From NCBI GenBank assembly GCA_016808115.1, contig JAEQBH010000035.1, forward strand, positions 1,860,001 to 1,924,000: DNA of 64,000 nucleotides, read 5' to 3'. Position 1 is the first letter of the stretch, and every line of letters starts with the position of its first letter. The DNA is from Tetrastigma voinierianum (lineage: Eukaryota > Streptophyta > Magnoliopsida > Vitales > Vitaceae). The position numbers and the translations under genes were made by a program. A model generated the notes under the pieces. It had not been told where the DNA came from and searched no databases. It saw only the letters and a list, made by a program, of their open reading frames with translations. Shown here in pieces: positions 12,626 to 23,779 of this stretch.

Positions 12626-13156
12626 TTCTGTATATAGAATCTGGATCAGCCGTTTCTGGAAAGAAAAATGAAAGCAAAAATCCTCACGCTAAAGGCTCTT
12701 AGAAAGAAAAGTCTTCGGAACATAACTGGCTATTTCTTCTTCTCCTTCTTGTTTTTTTTTTTCGTTGGAAGAAGAGCCGACTGTTCTTCTCTCTTAGGGA
12801 AGTAAATATCTTTTTGGTCGGAGGACAGAAGGAAGGAAGGATACTAAAGGATTCCAGCAAGACCTAAATTGGTCATTTCAGTCGTCAGGATCACTGCTGA
12901 TCATAATTGTTTTATTTATTTATTTATTGTCAGCCCATTTCACACCAATCACGCCCAGAAGCCATTAATAATGAATTTTCATGACCAATTCCTGGTCTCA
13001 CATGAAAAATAAACCTTCATACTGGGTTTTCTGTATAACATTTCTACTACTAATTAATACTCCTACTATTTATTTATTTTTGTCTTCGCATTCTTTCTCT
13101 TTATCTTTTTTTTTTATTAAAAAAAGGATAGCTTTCGACAGTCCTTTTCTAGCCAG
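12626..13156 (-). promoter_or_regulatory. TNL upstream region (promoter side)
   Basis: Sequence before the TNL ATG. 12830-13110 matches copy 2 at 17975-18255 (ACCAATCACGCCCAGAAGCC, CTAATTAATACT.CTATTTATTTATTTTTGTCTTC), so it predates the duplication. No single TATA box is convincing. Confidence 0.45.
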
Positions 13157-13388
13157 CTGGTTGCCACGGCTGTCTTTATATTCTCAAAAAACCCCTTTAG
13201 ATCGAACGGTCCATAGGACCCAAAAGTTGGCATCGATCATTAATCACACCTGCAACTTTTTTTTTTTTTTTGAGAATAAATAAAAAATTGCAAGTGTCAT
13301 TGATGATAGATGCCAACCTTTGGGTCCCGTGGACCCTTCAATCTAATTGGGGTTTTTTTGAGAATAAAGAGAGTCGTGGCAACCAAGA
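13157..13388. repeat. Inverted repeat (about 100-bp arms) upstream of the TNL
   Basis: The left arm (13157-13258, from GGTTGCCACGGC to ACACCTGCAAC) and right arm (13287-13388, from TTGCAAGTGT to GTGGCAACC) are reverse complements with few mismatches; the loop is a T-run. A transcript would fold into a long hairpin. It could be a MITE or a small-RNA source. In copy 2 only the left arm is visible (about 19617-19725). Confidence 0.8.
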
Positions 13389-13559
13389 AGAAGAAAAGAC
13401 CAACTGTTTTAAGGGACCAAATGTTTAAAAGATAGATATCCAGACAGGGGAAAGGTATCAGTTTCGGATCTAACGGTTACATTTCTAATAAAAGGAGTGA
13501 GTTTTTGGTTATCCCAAAATCATTTTTACCCATAGCTTCCCAAGCGTGAAACAAGGGCA

Positions 13560-16500
13560 ATGTATGATGCTGAAGAAAATTTTGAAAAAAAAAAAAAACA
13601 CTTGAACACACGTTACTTTGAATTTCATCTATTTTTAATTGATGGGCACTTTGTGGAATTTAAAGTTCTTTGGAAAATAATTTTGTACTCTTATCCTTTA
13701 TTTTGTTTTCAAAATAAAAAACCAATTAACAAGTTAATGTTTTAATTTTCCAAATAAAATATCATGAAACATGTAAGTAAGATGATGAATCTCTCTTAAT
13801 TTAATGTGTAGTCTCAAATTCATGTCCTGAGAATAAAGTGGTGTTCATAGAAATTAGTCTGAATATAATATAGCTTAAAAACCTTTTTTATATATGTACA
13901 AACTCGCTCAAGGCAACTCATGATTGACAAAAAAAATCTGAACAAAATTGTTTTGACGAAGTCAAACGTGACCATAGGCCCCACAAGTATGAAACAAGGG
14001 TAATGTTTGATTTAGAAAGTTGTCGTTTAACATTAATGATGACTACATAGGGGTAGGGATCTCCAACGAGTTGGGCTAAATCGATCGACCCGGCGAAAAG
14101 AGGCCCATCGCCCATCATCGGTAGGCCTAACGAGCCTCTAACAGGCGAGTCTAACAGGCCTCTATGATTTTATCATACAATTATTTCAAAATTTAAAAAG
14201 GGAAAAATACATTTAATTAATTATATTTGGCGACCAGAGACCCTAAATTAAAATTCGTTTTGATAAATTCACAGAAGTTTATTTATTTTTACGATCAAAA
14301 AACAAAATTAAAATCGAACTAAATTACTACATAATCTTATATAATAATTATGTTAAAAATATAAGAACGAGATATTGGGCTTCATTGTGATTATTATCTA
14401 CTACAATTAAGCTCCTTAAATTTTTATAAAAAGATATTTTTATAATATTTAGTAAGGGAAAACAACGTAGACAACAATTCTTTTTTGATATTTTAACATA
14501 GTGGAAAACACAATGAATAAAATACTAAGTGTTATTTATTATTGCATGTGAATATTAACCGTGCATGTGAGTACAATTACATCAAAAGCTACTTTTAGTG
14601 CAGGTGAAAAAGTGGTTAACGAAAGGCAATACAATTTGTCACCTGAAGTAATAGAAATATAAATATATTTAAAAGATTAAAAGTTAATGAAAAAGAGATT
14701 GCATGATTTGATTTGAGAAGCCACTATGTATGGACAATATGGAGAAATTAAAATTATTAAGACATGAATAGAGGATGTAATTATTTTTTTATTAAATGTA
14801 TGTTGTATTTCATTTTTCTTGTGATTGAAAAGTACATATAATTGATAAATAAGCCAAAGGCCAAATATACTACAGAATTATTTTATACTGGATGTAAACT
14901 TTTTCTCCATTTTCAAACGTAATCACGCATTTCGATGTATAACATATATTCAATGAATAAAATTTTAGAAGATGCATTTTTTTATTTTAAATTATTCTAT
15001 AAGCTATCCTTATTTCTGGGATCTATTTTTTTAATACAAGGCGGGCTTATGGACGAGCCTATAATCGAGCCTATGGGTAGGCTTGAATTCACTGGCTGGG
15101 TTGGGCCTAAAATGAAGCCTATGGCTCAACCCATCCAAAACAAGCTCAGGTCGAGCTTTAACCCTTAAGGGCCAAGACTACCTTGGGCCAGGCCATGGGA
15201 TTCAGGCTTTTTGGATATCCCTATTTATATGAGGCTACCTATTTTAATTGCTCGAAAATGGAAAATTAAAGAACACGTCAATGCTTTTAATTGATGGGCA
15301 CTTGGAATTTAACTATCTTTTAAAAGATTTGTGTTCCAGCTTCAACGACGCGTAGCTCGCGACAGGGAAACGCCCGTATGTCATGTGCAGCGCTTAACGG
15401 TATCGGGACAACTCGGCTGTGAAATTCCACTCGAACTCGACTACCAAACTCGATCAAACTTGACTCGAGTGAGTTCAACTCAGCCGGACCGACTCGAAAC
15501 GTTAACTAGCCGAAATGGAAAGAACTCATAACTCGACCGAAGCTCTCATGGAGAACCTCGAAAATATTTCAGATATAAAATTTAAGTTTTTTTAAAATTT
15601 GATATCTTTAATTTCTTTAGGGGATGTCATAAATAATATATCTCTATTTTGTATTCTAAAATCATAAATTTTCATTATTTATTTAGTTATAAATATATTT
15701 ATTTTAAAAATAAATTAATTTTCTTAAAAGATTTAAGAGAACTCGAGTTCGAGTCTGTGAGTTCAGCTAAGCTCAGTTTTATGCTGAGTCTCGATTCGAG
15801 CTTCATTTTTCAAGCTCGAGAGCTTTCGAGCTCCTAGTCGAGCCTCGATTCAGCTGAAGTTCAAGTCGAGCCTTACCAACTCGAGCCGACTCTCGCATCA
15901 CAAGACCTCACTGTAAGATCCGTTATGAGCCGATTCCCCATATAAAGAAAATACTATTTGTAATAGCCTTTAGTTATTAAAAAAAAAAATTGTTCTCTTA
16001 TCCTTTATTCCATTTTCAAAATCAATACCCAACAAGCATTGGCTTTCATCTTCTAAACAAAATCGTGGCAATGTTTGGGTCGAAAGCCAGATTGATTAGT
16101 GTTCTCTAGCAGATGAATCTATATTTGATATATCAGACGTCACCAAAATTCATGAGAAGATCCAAAGACGAGGAATAGAATAGGTAATTATCTCCAAATG
16201 TTTCCTAATCATTTGCTTTTCGATAAAGACAAGCAGAAAAAAGAACCGTTCGTTATCCTCGTACAAATTCATAGGGACCTGTATTTTACTTGGTCCCCAA
16301 GTTTCGGATTGGTCATCGCAAAACTGTACAAGAATCCTTAAGTGAAATAAAGAATTAAATAAATTTAATTAAACTAAATGGAATACTAAATTATAAAAAT
16401 TAAATAGAAAACTTAATACGAAATTGCTTTAAGACACCATTTTCATCAATATCAATCCAATTTGAATCACCTAGTTTAAATGTTTATCCCCTATGCTTTG

Positions 16501-17930
16501 ATGGTGGATTTCTCAATTGTAATTATTAATATTTCTATGCATTAATAACATATTCCACCCGTATAAATGACAACGACAACATCAATCGCATGGAACCCAT
16601 ATATAGAAAATCATAAAATCACATATATTTTCATAAATATCTTTATTCTATGACAAATCATATGGTATCTTATTCAAAGTGATCATCACTTTTTAATCTT
16701 AAATTGAATCACAAATCATGTGAATAATGGTCTATTACCCACAAACATTAAGAGAATAATGAAACACTCAACAAATATAGATATGGAATAAAACATCAAT
16801 AAATCAAAACTAAATAAAGCCTATAAAAAAACTAAATGAAATTCAAGCATTCATGATCCAATTACATTGTTGTCGAAAAAAGAAAATCTATAACATCCTA
16901 AAATTGAATAAAAACATAAATGTAAAGAGTCATAATGAGAGAGAAAGAACTAGAGATGGAGTATGAATCTTCTCTTCTCAAGCTTGTTTCTTTCTCTAAA
17001 AGCAGAGCAATGAGTGTCCAACTAATTTAAAACACTCTTTAAAACCTGGGTAGGATCTACTTATGGGGCCTTCTCTTGTGTGCTCAACGCCAAATTCGAA
17101 AAAAATTTCTACACTCGTGATTAGAAGCACGCACAACGCCGATATAAGATCATTCTGAAGCACTGCGACGCCACACATTCTATCCTTTCTGTGCTGCTCA
17201 CGGCTTAAGGACCACTGTTGGAGGCACCCAGGTATGCCACACATGCTATCTTGGTCTTCAACCCCAGCACCACATCTGCTATCCATCAGTTTTCAGGTTT
17301 GAGCAGATGCTTTGTTTCCATGTTGCAATTTAAGAGAATCCATTATTCCCAAATTTTTAACAATCAGCATTTTTGTTGAAGCAATAAACAAGCAACCAAG
17401 TCTTAGCCAACTAACAATTTGTAATATTTGAAAAGATAGAAGAGCCCCAACAAAAGAAAGGGTCATTTATCATGTATCTTACTTCAGCCATCAGTGCGAT
17501 CAAGAGCAAAATCACTATAAAAAAAAAAATGGTTTAAAAACCTCAAATAATCTAAAGTTGTAAATCTAATCTTTCCCCCGTTTGTAAAAATAACCTATCT
17601 TGGCCAAAAATTCTATTTTTCCATTTAACGTATTTATATGTATTCTATGAAAAAAAATGTTTTTTTTATAAGAAAATAAGGACATTTTTTGTCCAAATAA
17701 AGTCAGAAGTTGAAAATTGGTCAGGTTTTTGAAACTGGATTTTCAAAAAGTCTTTTAAAATATGATCAAAATCACCCTGTAAAGAAATGATTGAACATAT
17801 ATAAACTAAGAAAGTTTTGGTGATGGTACCTGGTGGCCAATGAATGAGTTTAGAGATTAAATTCGGTGTTGGGTTCTCTCGATCTTTTATGTTGTGGTTC
17901 CTCTGCTTGAAAAGTATTTGGATCATCCAA
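13560..17930. repeat. Duplicon copy 2: TNL 3' flank without the TNL
   Basis: Collinear with 2395-6900. Shared blocks include 13620-13750, 14000-14040, 14700-14760, 15290-15330 with 15990-16240, 16340-16500, 16770-16830, and 17530-17650 (matching 6310-6430), up to GGTGTTGGGTT at about 17860 (matching 6820). No gene is supported; the small ORFs (for example 16996-17286 and 17666-17935, minus) show no family motifs. It is interrupted by a TCGAG-rich insertion at 15336-15985. Confidence 0.7.
15336..15985. mobile_element. TCGAG-rich DNA-transposon-like insertion
   Basis: Copy 1 and copy 3 read ...TTTGTTCTCTTATCC... without a break, whereas copy 2 has about 650 bp inserted between TTTGTGTTC and TTGTTCTCTTATCC. 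Both ends of the insert are dense in CTCGA/TCGAG words in opposite orientation around an AT-rich core, as in many non-autonomous hAT-type elements. Exact termini and target duplication are not certain. Confidence 0.5.
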
Positions 17931-17969
17931 CTCAAAAAACATATATTTTTGATCGGATATATAGTAGAA

Positions 17970-18255
17970 GGAAGGAAGAAGGAAAGTTCACAGCAAGAAA
18001 GAGAAATACGCTGGAGCCAAGGACCTAAACTGGTCTTTTCCGGTCGTCATAATCCAGAGGGTTCACATGGGTATTAGTCCCTTTTCACAGAACATGGTAC
18101 CAATCACGCCCAGAAGCCCATTGACCATGAATTTTCGCATTGACCAATTGCTGGTTTCACCTACAGAAAAGGTAAACCTTCCCTTTAAATTTCAGTGCTA
18201 TCGCATTCGACTACTAATTAATACTATTTATTTATTTTTGTCTTCCCATTCTTTT
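17970..18255. repeat. Duplicon copy 2: TNL upstream flank
   Basis: Matches 12830-13110 of copy 1 and sits immediately next to the downstream-flank homology ending at about 17900. The 5.9 kb carrying the TNL in copy 1 is therefore missing between about 17890 and 17970. Confidence 0.65.
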
Positions 18256-18271
18256 TTTTAGGGGTTGGTGA

Positions 18272-18358
18272 TAAAAATAATTGTGATTTAGGAAATGTAA
18301 TGTACCGGTTATGGTAGTATATTAATAGTACATTCATTTTAAATCACAATTATTTTTC
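18272..18358. repeat. Small hairpin (MITE-like)
   Basis: AAAATAATTGTGATTTA at the left is mirrored by TAAATCACAATTATTTTT at the right, and GTAATGTAC by GTACATT, around a TA-rich loop. Confidence 0.7.
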
Positions 18359-18628
18359 TTTTTGTAGTGTAAACCACCCATTTCCTATTCTTTGGACTCA
18401 CTCTCATATTATTTTCAAATTAGTTACCTATTACATACTTTTCTCTATTTATGATCATACAGACTATTATTTTAGGTTTTTATTGATACAAATATAAATT
18501 TACATTTTTTCATTGATTCAAATCCTTTTAAAAATTTTATAATCATAAAAATAATAATTATTTTTTTACGGTTAATCACTTTACTTAAAACATAGCAAGT
18601 TATCTTTATTTGGACTCGAACTATGGAT

Positions 18629-19375
18629 TAAAGGGTATTTTTACCCTTCAATTATGGCCTAGGGCTTTAATTAACCTCAACTATTTTTTTTTTTATCAAT
18701 TTTATCCCTCACCTATGGTTCAATTTAGTCTCTCAACAAAAGTTCAGATATAAATTTAGCCCTTTAACTAAGTTTTCTTTTTTTTTTTTTGTCATTTTTA
18801 CTTTTTCAATATTTAAAATAATAAATTTTGGTCCTCTTTGAAAAACGTATTAGCTATTACGTACATGAAATTTTTAAAATTTTTTTTATAGGTTCCCATA
18901 ATTTGAGACCAATAATTTTTCTAATATTTATTTTCACAAAGAAAATTAAAATTTATTCAATATTTTATATGTTTTAAATTATTTAATACTTATATAGAAG
19001 TCTTTGTTATTAAGACTTAAAAGAAGGCATCCTATTTTAATTTAAAATTTAATTTTTACATCAATATCACGATTTATTTTTACTTATTTTCATAATGTTC
19101 TTAAAACATCATATTTTATTCCTAAAAGAATTTCAAGAAGAAATTAAAAAAAATTACGCTTAATTTTACAGTAAAAAATCTCTACTATAGTAGAAGAACA
19201 AAAATTATTGGTTTTAAATATTGAAAAAAAATGACAAAAAAATAATAGTTCAAGGGCTAAATTGAAATGTGAAACATAGTTAAGGGACATAAATAATAAT
19301 AAAAAAAATTATTAGTTGATAGGCTAAGTTGACGCCTGGGCTATAATTGAGGGTAAAAACGTTTTTTAACCCTTA
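18629..19375. mobile_element. MITE-like element with about 200-bp terminal inverted repeats
   Basis: The left end (GGGTATTTTTACCCTTCAAT, then AATTTAGCCCTTTAACT..., GTCATTTTTACTTTTTCAATATTTAAAA) is mirrored on the minus strand from 19375 leftwards (GGGTTAAAAAACGTTTTTACC, AATTTAGCCCTTGAACT, GTCATTTTTTTTCAATATTTAAAA). Both ends abut TTA, which fits a PIF/Harbinger Tourist-type target, although the TTA may be part of the repeat. No transposase. Confidence 0.65.
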
Positions 19376-19589
19376 GATATTCAATGATGTAATCAAAACC
19401 CTTCTTTTTTCTATGCCTTTCATTTAGATAATAAGTGTTCTAATCAATCAAGATAAGCATAATGGATTAAAACTATAATTAATATAGTTAAAACTATTCA
19501 CAAACTAATATTTTTTTATTTTTTTATTAGCTTTAATTATTTAATTATTTACATTTATTCATCATCCCTCGTATTAATAAATTTAAAAA

Positions 19590-19875
19590 AGAAAAAGGAT
19601 AGCGCTTTTCTAGCCAATTGGTTGTCTCGACTTCCGATTATCTGTATTCTCAAACAACCCCTTTAGATTGAACGGTTCACTGGAAAGGACAAGACCCAAT
19701 ATTTAGCATCAATCAATTATTCATTTCTTCGCTCCTTCATCTCCCAATTTTCCTTTCACTTTTCTCCCTTTCATATCTATTTTTCTTGCATTTTCTATTT
19801 TTGAGTTTTTCCAATGAATTTGGCAGATTAAAGTTCAAATAAAAATATCATGTTGCATTTCATATAACCGATAAG
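19590..19875. repeat. Duplicon copy 2: upstream flank, continued
   Basis: AAAAAGGATAGC..TTTTCTAGCCA and the block up to about 19725 match 13123-13245 of copy 1, including the left arm of the TNL-upstream hairpin. It is then interrupted by the gypsy element starting at 19876. Confidence 0.6.
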
Positions 19876-20657
19876 TGCTCGAAATACAAGACATAGCCCA
19901 CCTTCAGCTCAAGAAAGAGGCCAACCCAACGAAACATTTGTGCCCATCCGCTAAACCCCAAAAAGCAGGTATTACGCCCATCGGGAGCATTCGCAAGCTC
20001 GCGCTAATATTCAAGCCTGCGCGCCCGGTAATGAAGGCCCAACCCGACGGGCCCAAAAGACCGATTATGGGAAGTCTCCACAAAGATTAAATAATAATCC
20101 CTAATAATATATTATTCCACAAATCCAACCAAACCTCACCAATAAGGAAAGAAAGACAATAATAGATCAACATCAAATCGGATCCCTCAATAAGGAAGGA
20201 AGATTATCCCAAATAAACTGCTTTTTCTATATCCATCACCAAATCCGATATCGATAATAACAAGAAATATCCCATCCAATGGGAACAAATCCTAATCACC
20301 ATCCAACTGGTTGAACATCTACTATAAAATAAGCTGGGCCACCCCATCTACGAAAGGTACGCATACACTACACGCAGACGCGAACATATTCTACCCTGTT
20401 GACTTCTTTCTTGGGAAGACCTGACTTGAGATTGATCAAATACCTAAGTAAGCCTCAGCCACTTGTTCTTCTTTCTTGTTTTCAAGTGTAGGAGTGATAT
20501 CTTCAAAACCCGTAGCAAACTAGTTACACCCAAGTACCGATCCTACTTCAAATTTCGACAATCCAAAGATCCTACACCTCCCACCTCACCAAGAGCCCTG
20601 TCCAACCCAACGACGCCCACACGCCCGTACCCCACCGTTAAAAAAAAAAAAGCATCA
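19876..20657 (+). repeat. 5' LTR of gypsy element 1
   Basis: Aligns along its length with 32592-33356. Shared blocks include CCCATCCGCTAAACCCC, AAGGAAAGAAAGACAATAAT, CCCATCCAATGGGAACAAAT and GTGATATCTTCAAA. It starts TG and ends GCATCA after an A-run. A TATA-like TATAAAATA lies at 20323-20331. Confidence 0.85.
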
Positions 20658-20660
20658 TTA

Positions 20661-20680
20661 GTCGCGCCGGCTCAGACCGA
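20661..20680 (+). other. Candidate primer-binding site of element 1
   Basis: Just inside the LTR, GTCGCGCCGGCTC resembles the better preserved TGGCGCCG site of element 2, with one or more changes. It would prime minus-strand DNA synthesis from a host tRNA. Confidence 0.5.
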
Positions 20681-20713
20681 CAGCCTTTACAAATATAACT
20701 CATTTCGCCATCG

Positions 20714-22290
20714 ATGGCGAACGATCGAACACGCAGGAGCAACGCTAATCCTCCAAGGACGCAAAGCATCAACCGGGCAACGCAGATGTACCGACCCCCG
20801 ACGTGTTAAACAATACAAAGCAACACGACGAGGTGGAGGCACTCCGCCTCACCAATCGTCTCGATGTAAGAGTTAGAACAACTCACCCACAACCGACGAT
20901 CACGTGGGAGGCATGACAAACTGGGGGAAAGCCATGATATTCCCCCATGAAGGACAACACAATACTCCAGACTTCCCGGGCGGTCGAAACCGGGCAGAAT
21001 CCAGCCGAACCCGAGGCACACCACACCCAGCCCCGGAGGGGAAGGCAACGGCAACACTTGGAGAACACGTCTGTGGACGTGAGAATTGCACCCATCCAAG
21101 TAGCGATAGGGGAACAATCATGGGAACAGAGGTTCAAGAGCCTCCAGCAAGAGCTTCGTCGTGAAGGAGGTGGTGAAAGGACGTGGCTTCGACACTCCAG
21201 ACACTTTACAACAAATGAGTCACCCTACACACCCGAGGTACTCCACTTCCCCTTCCAAACCCAAGTTCGTAATGCCACGTGGAAGCTGCCACTCGCATCA
21301 GATCCCGCCGATCATCTCAACACTTACAAAAACCAAATGGAGCCGTACGGGCATCGCGATCCAAAGGCGATGTAGAGCTTTCGCTATCACCCTGCAAAGG
21401 CCCAAATTTCCTCATGGTTCAACAGGACTTCCACCGTCATCAATCTCCTCATTCAGGAGTTATCCATTGCGTTCGCCTCTCACTCATCAGCTGACGATGT
21501 AAAGCCAAGCATCATCCGACCATCAAGCAGCTCGCAAGAAAGCCCGAGGTCTTATGTCCAAATCGATTAACGCCGAGTCTCTAAAGGCAGATATACCCAA
21601 CTAGGAAATTCCTCGCGATCACGTGCTCATTGATGGCTTAGGGATTCACCGAAAGACTTAATGTTTCCATTCCAAAATCCCCAAACAAGCATGGCAGAGG
21701 TGCTCGCAAAGTTAGAGAGAAATATATTAACTGGTGAAGAGGCCCCTCATATCCAAGAAAGAGAGCTCTTCCACTCTCATTAAAAAGAAAGAGCTGGCGC
21801 ATAAACGACGAGGACGGCCCTAAGAGACAAAGCGACCGTAGGATCTCCAAAGAAATGGAGAATGATCTCCAAAAAGGCGTGAAACCTCGTAGATCGTCTA
21901 GTCCATCGTAACCGAAAGACGACGACGTTATTCGCCCCCAAATAAGCCACCCCTTAACAGGCCTGTCGCTGTGTTCGCGCGGGCACGAAACGAAAGGGGC
22001 CCCGAGGTGGCCAACCCAAAATGAAGTCGACCCTACAATAAGAGAGACAACTCCAAGTATCATAGTTCCATGTGTGGACTACGACACCGCACCTGACGAC
22101 CGGATACGTGTACTTCAAGAGAAATAGAGCATTTGATACGGCGCGGATACCTCCGACGCTTTATATCCCCTGAAAATCAGGTCCAGAATCAAGCTCATAA
22201 CCGTTCACTCAAAGAACCACCGCCCCTACAGATGACGACTCAAAGACCAACAATCCCTAGGTGAAACTGCTAGTAATAAGGTTTCCAGCT
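20714..22290 (+). pseudogene. gag of gypsy element 1, broken
   Basis: Probable start ATG at 20714 (MANDRTRRSNANPPRTQ). The retrotransposon gag core is read at 21250-21490: SDPADHLNTYKNQMEPYGHRD in one frame, CRAFAITL in the next, and LPPSSISSFRSY after that. 21655-21770 gives NPQTSMAEVLAKLERN, matching NPQASMAEVLAKAENN of element 2 (about 61390-61440, minus). The protein builds the particle. Long minus-strand ORFs over 20806-21137 and 21638-22063 are antisense shadows. Confidence 0.75.
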
Positions 22291-22293
22291 CAT

Positions 22294-23757
22294 TGTATGA
22301 ACATGGTATTTCGACTATTTATGAGAATTTATTATTATGATGATTTGCATGTTTATTATATATATGTCCTTGAATAATATTATTAATTATTCTAAATGTC
22401 CCTAATCTAAGCATCGTTATGGAATAATAATGAATTAAGATTAGTATAAAGTTTGATCGATATTCATGGATGAATACGTATGAGATACAAATCAAATTTA
22501 TATCTATTCGTTGAGAACAAATATCGGACAGTAATTCGCCTGAGACTAATACATGAATCAAAGTCATAAATTAATCTCTAATAGTAGTGTCATTAAACTT
22601 TCAATTCGAGACGCTATAGTTCTCAACATAAGGAATATTGTGTTTTGATATAATCAAACGTTGTCTTTAATCGATGACTATAAAGGTTAGTACTGAACAT
22701 AATAAGAATTATGTAGCGAGATATGGATATTAAAATGGAATTTGTCCCTCTATTATAAGAGAGATATCTTCGCCCTCGACAATCGATCGAGAAATGCATG
22801 ATCGCGCCAAATGAATTGGATGGAGATCAATGTCATTTGTTTAGTCGGGCCTAATCGGGGTTTCCGAGTAATCAAAAGATAGAACGATATAAGGTCGACT
22901 TTGTCCATACCTTATATTCTATCAAGATATCATGAGACAAAAGGGGATTATGTCATTAGCTATATTATTAAGTTGTCTCATCATGAGCTTTTCATTTTAA
23001 CTCGGGTAGTCATAATGTCTTGCTAGGAGGCCGTCACTTATGACTCAGGATCAAAATAGATTTAAGCCTACTCCCAATGTTAATTGAACCTATAGGGTCG
23101 CACATTAAGAACAAATAATAACGGTTATGGTTTTTCACTCTCTATAATAAATTCGTTTATTACATAATGGTTATGGTTAAATATATAATAATAAATTCGT
23201 TTCCTTATCTGATAAGGATTTGAATTTAAATTGTTATTATTTAAAAGATTATTACATAACGGTTATGGTTACGATTATGGTTAAATATATAATAATAAAT
23301 TCGTTTCCTTATCTGATAAGGATTTGAATTTAAATTGTTATTATTTAAAAGAGTTTTAAATATATAATAAATTCATGTTTGACTAAAACCCTAGAAGACT
23401 TATATAAATATATATGTGAGACATATATATTTAGGGAGAAGTTGTCTTTACAAAGAGAACCAACCAAAAAACAAGAGAGAAAGAAAAACCTCTAATTCTT
23501 TGAGAAGACGAACCCGAATTAAAGATTCAACAAGATCGTTTCATTATTTTGTCAGCATACTTCAGAGGCTGTCGCTCAAAAGGCAAAGACCTTTGAAGAT
23601 CCGACAAATCAAGACGCACTTTGGAAGGCTTGACGAATCGATCTTACAAGAGGTAAAGTTTCGCTTTACCCTTCCTTCTCGGTTTTATGAAACATGTGAT
23701 CCTTGTGGTTGGCGGGATAAAAAATTTTAAATTCCGCTGCATTTATGTTCTAATCAG
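22294..23757 (+). mobile_element. LTR-like element B, copy 1, nested in gypsy element 1
   Basis: Splits the gypsy element between gag and pol. It is collinear with the reverse complement of 42430-44086: TGTATG.ACAT.GTATTT..GACTATTTATGAGAATTTATTATTATGATG at the start; GTCATAATGTCTTGC and GAACCTATAGGGTCGCACATTA in the middle; TTCATTATTT.GT, ACAAGAGGTAA and AATCAGATTGGATA at the end. It starts with TG and has a TATA-like TATATAAATA (23400). It looks like a solo LTR or truncated LTR element; the 3' end and target duplication are not resolved. No coding sequence. Confidence 0.75.
23158..23365 (+). repeat. 104-bp tandem duplication inside element B
   Basis: The block GGTTAAATATATAATAATAA ... CCTTATCTGATAAGGATTTG ... 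TTATTTAAAAGA occurs twice, offset by 104 bases (23177 and 23281). The inverted copy at 42.9-43.1 kb has a related but different duplication, so these arose independently or have diverged. Confidence 0.8.
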
Positions 23758-23779
23758 ATTGGATATTCTGGGCCGTGAA

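Larger units (their letters stand above)
18256..19589. mobile_element. Insertion block absent from copy 1
   Basis: Copy 1 runs directly from the ATTCTTT stretch (13097) to AAAAAGGATAGC (13123). Copy 2 has 1.3 kb of AT-rich DNA between the same two points. It contains two fold-back structures (listed separately) and no coding sequence. Confidence 0.6.

Noticed and set aside
16996..17286. 96-aa Cys-rich minus-strand ORF
   Set aside because: The corresponding part of copy 1 (about 4900-5030) is not open; the cysteines show no spacing of a known domain.
20806..21137. Three overlapping minus-strand ORFs
   Set aside because: Shadows of plus-strand gag sequence in a GC-rich stretch; no motifs.
21638..22063. 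141-aa minus-strand ORF
   Set aside because: Antisense to the gag C-terminal region; the plus strand has the conserved SMAEVLAK segment.
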